Of a stretch of DNA of 64,000 nt, positions 54,054 through 64,000 are shown one piece after another. The stretch is from Hyperoplus lanceolatus. Taxonomy: Eukaryota > Chordata > Actinopteri > Uranoscopiformes > Ammodytidae. The position numbers were made by a program, and so were the translations under genes. Positions within the stretch are counted from its first letter, which is position 1. Every line of letters starts with the position of its first letter. Under the pieces are notes generated by a model that did no database searches, was not told the DNA's origin, and worked only from the letters and a program-made list of their open reading frames with translations. The DNA lies in NCBI GenBank assembly GCA_026929865.2, contig CM049416.1, forward strand, positions 12,973,501 through 13,037,500. Reading direction: 5' to 3'.

Positions 54054-55354
54054 CAAGAGTACCTATTTGCAGACCCATGCAAGAGTACCTATTTGCAGAC
54101 CCATGGGGATAGTGGAGCTCCACAGGAAGCCACGCCCCGAACTCATTTCATTGGTCAGAATTGTAACCTACTCTGAATTTGTTGTCTTCTTTTTGTTTTA
54201 CTGCCGGAGTTCACCTAGCGGTGAATAATAATACACAGTTTCCACCGGTTATGGTGCTAGTACACAGTAAAATACGTCAGTTTGTTAAGGGTCCCACGTG
54301 GCCAGGACGGTGGTAAAATGTTAAGGTAGAAGATGAATGAAGCAACAAAGCTTTGTGTACATCTTCTAAAATCCGTCTCTTTAATTCACAATTATCACAA
54401 GTAGGTCAATCACATACAAATATAAACTCTTATAAATATAACACAAAAAGTGCCACCACATTAAAATAAACAGCTCATTTTAAAAAGCGGGGTTAAAGGC
54501 ATTAACGTCTGACACATAAGGTGACAGTTTCTATTCTAGATCCTGATTGATTTATTACCAGATCCCTTGTCCTCTAGTGATCACAGTTTTAATTATTATA
54601 TAATTTCTATAGGCTATTCATATTAGGCTATTGAACGATCGATGCTCGTCTGTGACTTTGTGATCACGCAAATGAACGTAACAATCGTGTGCAGCCGCAG
54701 AATTACATTTCAACCAGACATAAATAGCCTATGTTCATATTAGGCTATTTAACGAGGCTCGTCTGTGACTTTGTGATCACGCAAGTGAACAGTAACGATC
54801 GCGTGCAGCCGCAGAATGAGATAGGCTACAATACAATAGGTTTATTAATCCGAACACAGTTAGCATAGCCTGCACTGCTGCAACAAGGCTCCAACTGACA
54901 CTACGTAAAGGCTATTTACAGCTTCGTTTAAGAGGAAAAGACAAGCATTTGTTTCCAGGACTTCTAAGATAAAAGTTCAACTTTTTGTGTTTCATTCAAG
55001 AGTTGATATTTGTATGTGATTGACCTATTTGTGATAATTGTGAATTAAAGAGACGGATTTCGGAAGATGTACCCAAAGCTTCGTTGCTTCATTCATCTTC
55101 TACCTCAACATCTACATTTTACCACCATCCTGGCCACGTGGGACCCTTAACAAACTGATGTATTTTACTGTGTACTAGCATCATAACCGGTGGAAACTGT
55201 GTATTATTATTCACCGCTAGGTGAACTCCGGCAGTAAAACAAAAAGAAGACAACAAATTCAGAGTAGGTTACAATTCTGACCAATGAAATTAGTTTGGGG
55301 CGTGGCTTCCGGTGGAGCTCCACTTTCCCCATGGGTCTGCAAATAGGTGCCTCT
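54054..55354. mobile_element. Foldback transposon with about 370-bp inverted repeats and 9-bp target duplication
   Basis: Left arm about 54080-54452 and right arm about 54978-55354 are near-identical reverse complements (e.g. ACCTATTTGCAGACCCATGG, GTTTTACTGCCGGAGTTCAC, TAAGGGTCCCACGTGGCCAG). CAAATAGGA stands on both sides (54045-54053 and 55355-55363), while the intact MITE copy has one aaatagga. A 26-bp end unit is tandemly doubled at 54054-54105. Nine-base duplications and long inverted ends fit Mutator-like elements. There is no coding capacity. Confidence 0.88.
54617..54817. repeat. Direct duplication inside the foldback element
   Basis: 54617-54703 and 54734-54817 are about 85-bp direct repeats sharing ttcatattaggctatt, cgtctgtgactttgtgatca and gtgcagccgcagaat. 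They sit in the spacer between the inverted arms. Confidence 0.9.
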
Positions 55355-55486
55355 CAAATAGGATGCACTTGAAGTAGGACATCCGGGTACTTCTAACCAT
55401 CCTAAATCTGGCCACAAGAATCGGGACATCCTAAATCTTTTTTCTACATACTATATAGTAGAAAGTATGCGATTCGGAACGCAACC

Positions 55487-57345
55487 TTCGTCTAGGTGGT
55501 AATCCAGCCTCAACCAAACAGAAGAATTGGAAGAGACAAGATGTTTGTGAGCTCACAGTGTTTCCAGTACTATACCCCACACATCGCAGTACTTTTCAAC
55601 ATTTCAAGCCTTGGCAATATCATGATATATCCTTCAACAGAAAGTAGATTTATGTTTGAAGGTGCTACTACTCACTGAGCCCTTAACCTGATGCTGAGAT
55701 GCTTTTCATCAGAGTGGCTTTTTGCAAGTTGTCTAAACGAGATGAGATACAAGGGATTTTTCTGGATAGCAGGAAGCCGAAGTCGCAGCAACAGCATGCT
55801 TCTTTACCTGCACTTCAGAAGTCAAGTAGCTGTCAGAATCACTCCTGGCTCTCTGGTCAGCAGCTGGCTTTATGTTTGAAGACAGAGAGAGACATACAGA
55901 GAGAGAGAGAGAGTGTTGCAAAGTTTCAACTGGAAGGTAAAAGTTTTTCTCCAAAATAAAACCCAATTTCAGATTTGTTTTTTTGAAGTTTTGCGGAAAA
56001 ACTTTTGATACTTTCCAGAGTTAGAGAACTTTGGTTGTCATTGTGGTAAAAGTCATTTGTCCCTCAGTCTCTCTCCCCAGTGTATTGCTGCTTTAATATC
56101 TTTAAATGGAGCTCAACGGCTGGGTCAGAAGGGGGCTCCTATTACCTCTGTGACCCTCTCACACCACAAGATAATGGAGGATTTGTAGCCTTAAATACTT
56201 CAACCTCACAGCCTCAGATGTCTCCTGTTGTTAAGATGGTGCTTTTAACTATAATTGGATTTTTTTCCTTCTTTTTAGCAGGCATCACAACGTATTGGTA
56301 ACGTATTATACAGCTTATCTCATTAGTGACTAAAACTCCAAAGTAAGTGACAGCAGCTCACAGCGTGCAGGCAATAGGCAAGCCTCCATTCATTAAACCA
56401 CATTCAGTTTAAAAATATTATTTCTTTCCAAATCGGTGCAGGATTTCAAATAATAGCTTGAGGAGATCATGGGGGAATGTTTTATATCAAAGCCTGCACA
56501 TTTCAGAGTCGATATTTCTGGACCTGTAAACAACACTGTAGTCGGTAAAGAAGGGGTCTTTCTCACACATTTTTAATGCAAGTCATTTTTATCACAATTA
56601 GACCTTTTTTTCTTCTTTTTTGTTGTTGTTACCCAGCAATAATATCACAAATTAATATGTAATCAGTGAGTTGAAAAATACCTCTTATTCATGAAGTTGC
56701 TCCACCCTTGATCCCTTGTACTTGTATATTCATAACTGTCCTACTTTTTAGAACCTACAGGGATATTTTATTGATACGCCATACTTAAAATACAGTCATG
56801 CTTTTGGGCTGCCATATGAAGTTTTCCCAATCTAAATAGTTTTATGAACCAATCAACAAGTAATACAGTGTCTTATCTCTCCTAGACCAGAACACCTGAT
56901 CGGGGGTAGGAAAACAATATGTCGCTTTATTGACTGCTTTACTGCTAAACAGTTTGTTAGGTGAGAATTTATCCGTTGATTTATTGGACAAATCCATTTC
57001 CCCTCTAAGCTATATTGGCTTCCTTCTCTGCTGATTCGATCACGTGGTTGTCCCAGGGCTTGCCATAACATCAAAGCAGTTTGATTTTATCAGAAGAAAA
57101 ATCTGTATGACGTCGTATGGGGTGACAGGCCTTTTGTGAGGAAGCGCCTGGATGGAGATCAGAGATAGTTGTGTCTGAGGTGTGTGAGTTATCTGAAACA
57201 CAGTGGCATGGAGATGAGTTATAGTCGCACACTTACAAAGACTATTTAGTTAACCTCAATTTTTCAATTATGATGCACCTTAGACGGATTAAACAATTGT
57301 GTTCAGAATGAATTATGGTTTTGCCGGAAGATTGATTAGACTACA

Positions 57346-57347
<2 letters not shown>
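55487..57347. other. Unassigned non-coding DNA
   Basis: No gene supported. Short frames at 55496-55678 and 56080-56301 have no domain. There is a brief GA run near 55899-55912. Confidence 0.5.

Positions 57348-57434
<87 letters not shown>
57348..57434. repeat. (GT)n microsatellite, 87 bp
   Basis: A pure GT tract. Confidence 0.98.
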
Positions 57435-60305
<2,871 letters not shown>

Positions 60306-60681
60306 TTAAGGCCAGGACACACCGGCCCGATAATCGGGCGTCCAACATGGTTGGAGAGTCTGGAGGGGGCGGGGACACGAATCTGTTTGGTGTGTTCGAT
60401 GACGTCGGCCGTTGTAGATGTCTTCGGGCTTCTTTTCAGCCGATTCAACATGTTCAATCGGCGTCGGCCAGTCTTTCAGCCGGAGCAATCTGATTGGTGG
60501 AGAGCTAGTCCGTCTCTGCTCTGCCACGGCATACTATCTATGGAGTAGATAGGCCTATTACTTTCACTTTTGTCAAATGTAGGCTAAACACAATCAGCAT
60601 ACAACCTTAGATTGTCCGTGCATGACTTTTTCACATGTTTCCAGAAATAGTTGAGGTAGTTTGTGCAAGGAGCGGACACAC

Positions 60682-60733
<52 letters not shown>

Positions 60734-60946
60734 CATGCATTCTCTCCGTTATAATGACGGCCTATTATGATAACAGCCTACTCAATTTCATCCGGCGCAA
60801 GCGCAGAACGTACGGCAGGTCAGTAGTCGGCTCGGGGTGTTCTTCGCACTTTTTTGACCGCGTCGGGGAGAATGAAGCTGCCTGAATCAGCAGACTCCAT
60901 TTTCTGGCGATGGTCGGTAGTCGGACCGGTGTGTCCTGGCCTTTAA
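60306..60946. mobile_element. TTAA-flanked MITE (641 bp) containing a (GT)n tract
   Basis: The left end TTAAGGCCAGGACACACCGG and the right-end complement TTAAAGGCCAGGACACACCG are inverted copies, with TTAA at each side. The interior is rich in tcggc/gccga words, includes TGACGTC at 60400-60406, and is interrupted by GT repeats at 60684-60730. There is no coding capacity. Confidence 0.87.
60684..60730. repeat. (GT)n microsatellite inside a MITE
   Basis: A 47-bp GT tract lying within the 60306-60946 element. Confidence 0.97.
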
Positions 60947-61649
60947 AGAAACTGGCCATTTTCTGCACCTGACAAGTGGGAATTCCTCATGACATCCCGC
61001 CATGGATTAATCTGTTGAGAAGAAATCTACCTGTGAATGGGAGTTTTGGAGGCACTGAAAAAGCAATTTCCACTCACTGCTGTGGACCGCTTGCCGCGCT
61101 GTCACTGAAAGCACAAGAACCCATTCTGATAGGAGGGATCGAAAGGGATCTGGAATATCCGGGGCTGAGCGCGGCTAGCTGCATTTAACTGTAATATGTG
61201 AATGTCCTGTTTTATCACACTTCAATTTCCCCAAGAGACTTTCACTTTACAGCGTGTAGCCTTGGCTTAAATGAATTGCTATTCCCCCCTGGGTATACTA
61301 CTGCCTAGATTTCCTTTAAAAGATGTCCTGGTGGCGGGCAGCAGGCTTTAGCTGGCTGCCCTTTTTTTTACAGCATTGTGCCTCAAATTCATGCAGACAT
61401 TCGCTCGGTGCAACCCCACAGTCGGATGCTGTTGGCCACTGAGCAGCTCCACTGGAGCGGTCTGGGCTTTAAGTGGCTTTCTCAAGGGCTCCACAGTGGT
61501 GTTTGTTGAGGGAGCCCAGAGTGTTGCTCATTCATTTTCCACACCTATACATCCCCAAGATTATCTGTCCTGAAATCTTGCGCCGCGGTCAAGAAAGACG
61601 AATAATTCCTTTCGCGAGTTTCTGCAATTATACAAGTCAAAGCAGTCCA

Positions 61650-61651
<2 letters not shown>
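60947..61651. other. Unassigned non-coding DNA
   Basis: No gene or repeat recognised. Small plus-strand frames (60976-61188, 61376-61573) have no domain. Confidence 0.5.

Positions 61652-61696
<45 letters not shown>
61652..61696. repeat. (GT)n microsatellite, 45 bp
   Basis: A pure GT tract. Confidence 0.97.
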
Positions 61697-61698
<2 letters not shown>

Positions 61699-61873
61699 CA
61701 TACGTTTCTCATCTTCCTTTGTTCTCACACCTCCCTTCATACAGTCTCTTGTGTGTCCCCCTTCATCTTACTGTATAATGGAAGCGGGTGACACATCTGA
61801 AGTCAAGAGATGAAAGACATCATTTACAAGAAGGTGTCTGCTCTCCCCTCCTGTGTGTCTTTTCTCTGTGCAT

Positions 61874-61891
61874 CACACACACATACACACA

Positions 61892-61977
<86 letters not shown>
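61874..61977. repeat. (AC)n microsatellite, imperfect at its start
   Basis: AC tract with ATAC and ACTC interruptions before 61893, then pure to 61977. It lies 177 bp from the preceding GT tract and in the opposite sense. Confidence 0.97.
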
Positions 61978-61982
<5 letters not shown>

Positions 61983-63446
61983 ACAGCCAAAGACCACAGC
62001 CGGAGTAATATGATAGTAAAAAAAAAACTGCTATGAAAATATTACTTTCATCCTATAGTATTGAAGATTTGCATCACCGAAACCAGTTAAAACCAAAATA
62101 AATATGTTACAAACCTCATTTATTCCAAATTACCTTTGTTTTCTGCTGACAATTTTGATGAATCCTGCATTGCATTGGAATTGGTATTGCAACACCAGTC
62201 ACAGCATTAATCATAATGTAAATATTCAGCGACTAGCGGCAAATGCTCTAAATGGACGTCACCAGCCAATTACTCATGCTGAGTTCCCTTTTAACACAAG
62301 ATGGTAGCCCACGTTGACAATAAATGGACCATACAGATTTGTATCGAATATAACAGTCTGCTTCTTTTTAAAGCATGAATACATTATACTGCACTGTTCT
62401 AGCATAAATTGATACAATTCTTAAATGTGTATCCGAATGAGTGTTGCAATGGCAGAAAGACTCTGCACGAGTCCAAAATCCAATTGCATCCGGAATACCC
62501 AACCATACTAAACTTAACTCCAAACTGTGACTTTATGTGAAATACAGAAAGGCACACATACAATCCCACATATACCAAGAATAACGTCAACTTTCCAAAA
62601 TACATTAATAATAGCCTAAGTACATATTTACTTTGGGGTTTGTTGAGTTTACAGCGAATAAAGCTTTTCTTTCAAGGGATGCCTCTTCAAGTCACTTTCC
62701 AGGGAACATCGTAGCCATTAATTGGCAAATTAATATTAATGATGGACCCATAAAAGTATTTGAATTAGTCATAAGAGTAATTGTTTTATAATCCCATAAA
62801 TACATGGACCCATATGAAGTTTTATTGTTGATAGAGCAAAGTGTGACAGTCTTGGTTAGGGCAGGGTGCTTCCATAATCAGTTAGACACAATACGTGATA
62901 ATGTCTCAAGCTTCCTACTGTATCCACCTGCTGCCTCTTCCATTGTTTTTACCATGGGTGAGCGAAACCTGGAATACTGTGCTTTTTCTTCCAATTACAA
63001 GAAACATAACCTGCCAGGTCTGATGGAGAATCCGTAATCTCTGCTATTCCCCCTTTTTCCTTTTTGCCTCCTATACTAGATTCCTCCTGGTGTGCACAAT
63101 GGCCACAAGGGGTTAGAGTACAACCCAACCCCTCTGCACCTTGTCTTGATGCTCTTGAGCGGTAATTGGTCGAATCCCTTCCAGAATCTGACTTGAGGGC
63201 ACAGAAATCCACGGCTCTCCAATCAGCCCGGCTGTCAATCATTCTGCCAACTAAACTAAAGCCGGGGATAACTAACAAGGCTGAGATTGGAATTTAGAGT
63301 TGGACAGCCATAAATCTCTCCCTGACAAGTTTGTGCTCGGCCAGGTATACTCCAACAAGGCAAAGGGCCATCACCAAATTGGATGATAGGGATGTTGCCA
63401 GCAGGGTGGTTTTAGGTGGAAGCCCAATATCCAATTGGGCTTTCAC

Positions 63447-63452
<6 letters not shown>
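61978..63452. other. Unassigned non-coding DNA
   Basis: AT-rich, no element ends or coding domains recognised. Frames at 62804-63037 and 62949-63278 overlap on opposite strands without domains. Confidence 0.5.

Positions 63453-63499
<47 letters not shown>
63453..63499. repeat. (GA)n microsatellite, 47 bp
   Basis: A pure purine GA tract, the only long GA tract in the window. Confidence 0.97.
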
Positions 63500-63504
<5 letters not shown>

Positions 63505-64000
63505 GCAATATACTCTTTCCTAATGCTTGATAGATTTAGTTGTGGTTCGTATACAAATATTAACATTAGACATGGAGAGAATAATCTGTCTCTAGTGTTT
63601 TTACCTAAATGTGAACATGATGACTCATGGCATATGTGTAGCCCTTTAATTGCTATGTGAACAGTTTGGTAGAGTACAGTTTAATTAGTGATATCTTAGT
63701 TGCACTTAACTCAGTCTGATTGAGCCATCTCAGGCATTCTGTTGAAGGATTTTAGACCGCAAAGAAATTCCCTGGATGCACTGTGGTTTTCAGAAACATA
63801 GTGTACCTTTTTCAAGTGGCTGCCTTTCAAAAAGTAAATGTAAATTAAATCAATCAAAATGTCTGACATTGTTACACATTTTCATGAACATGTACAAAAG
63901 ACAATAGAGATATCCATTCATGGTAAAAGGATTTTTCCCCTGATGTAAACATAATATTGCCATGTAATATTCACTTTCCTGGTCATTTACTATATCCACT
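63500..64000. other. Unassigned non-coding DNA to window end
   Basis: Nothing recognised. Confidence 0.5.

Larger units (their letters stand above)
53795..55486. mobile_element. GGTTGCGTTCC-family MITE, second copy, holding a foldback element
   Basis: The left end GGTTGCATTCCGAATCGCAT and the right end (complement GGTTGCGTTCCGAATCGCAT) match the 29384-29792 copy, as do 53795-54053 and 55355-55486 over their lengths. Between them a 1301-bp element is inserted. Confidence 0.9.

Overview
The window looks like a stretch of teleost (probably percomorph) nuclear genome. It holds three vertebrate multi-exon genes with GT-AG introns, all on the + strand. Between and inside them lie Tc1-type, TTAA-flanked, hAT-like and foldback DNA transposons, a tRNA-derived SINE, a non-LTR retrotransposon 3' end, and a high density of long (CA)n/(GT)n microsatellites. 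There is no bacterial-type operon, CRISPR array or phage. Orthologues were assigned by comparing translated exons with human proteins from memory, not by a search.

Layout. (1) 1-8399: 3' part of nudt4 (diphosphoinositol polyphosphate phosphohydrolase). Exons 2-5 are at 5748-8399 and the first coding exon lies upstream of the window. Intron 1 carries a 1.61-kb Tc1-like transposon (3288-4897) whose transposase frame has only two nonsense codons. (2) 8400-12984: nudt4 3' UTR, then quiet intergenic DNA. (3) 12985-24175: complete pkp2 (plakophilin-2), 13 coding exons, predicted 787 aa, with MITEs in introns 5 and 12. (4) 24176-34557: about 10 kb of intergenic DNA made mostly of mobile elements. 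It holds several MITEs, one with another transposon nested in it, a SINE with an exact 15-bp target-site duplication, a pogo-like element interrupted by a LINE 3' end, and three perfect long palindromes. (5) 34558-48802: rassf8, with a CCAAT/CRE promoter, a probable non-coding exon 1, a 7-kb intron and eight coding exons (430 aa). Intron 4 is mostly MITE, and exon 8 ends 26 bp before a (CA)n tract with an apparent GC donor. (6) 48803-64000: rassf8 3' UTR of unknown length, an hAT-like element, a MITE holding a 1.3-kb foldback element with 9-bp target duplications, several long microsatellites, a further TTAA MITE, and otherwise nothing recognisable as coding.

The genes do not form a pathway. 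Nudt4 turns over inositol pyrophosphates in the cytosol. Pkp2 is a desmosomal armadillo protein that links desmoplakin to cadherins. Rassf8 is an N-terminal RASSF scaffold with a Ras-association domain and a coiled coil. Human NUDT4, PKP2 and RASSF8 are all on chromosome 12, so the linkage is probably ancestral synteny. I found no undescribed protein system. The most unusual content is structural: nested transposons, the foldback element, perfect palindromes, introns built largely of MITE sequence, and a splice donor next to a microsatellite.
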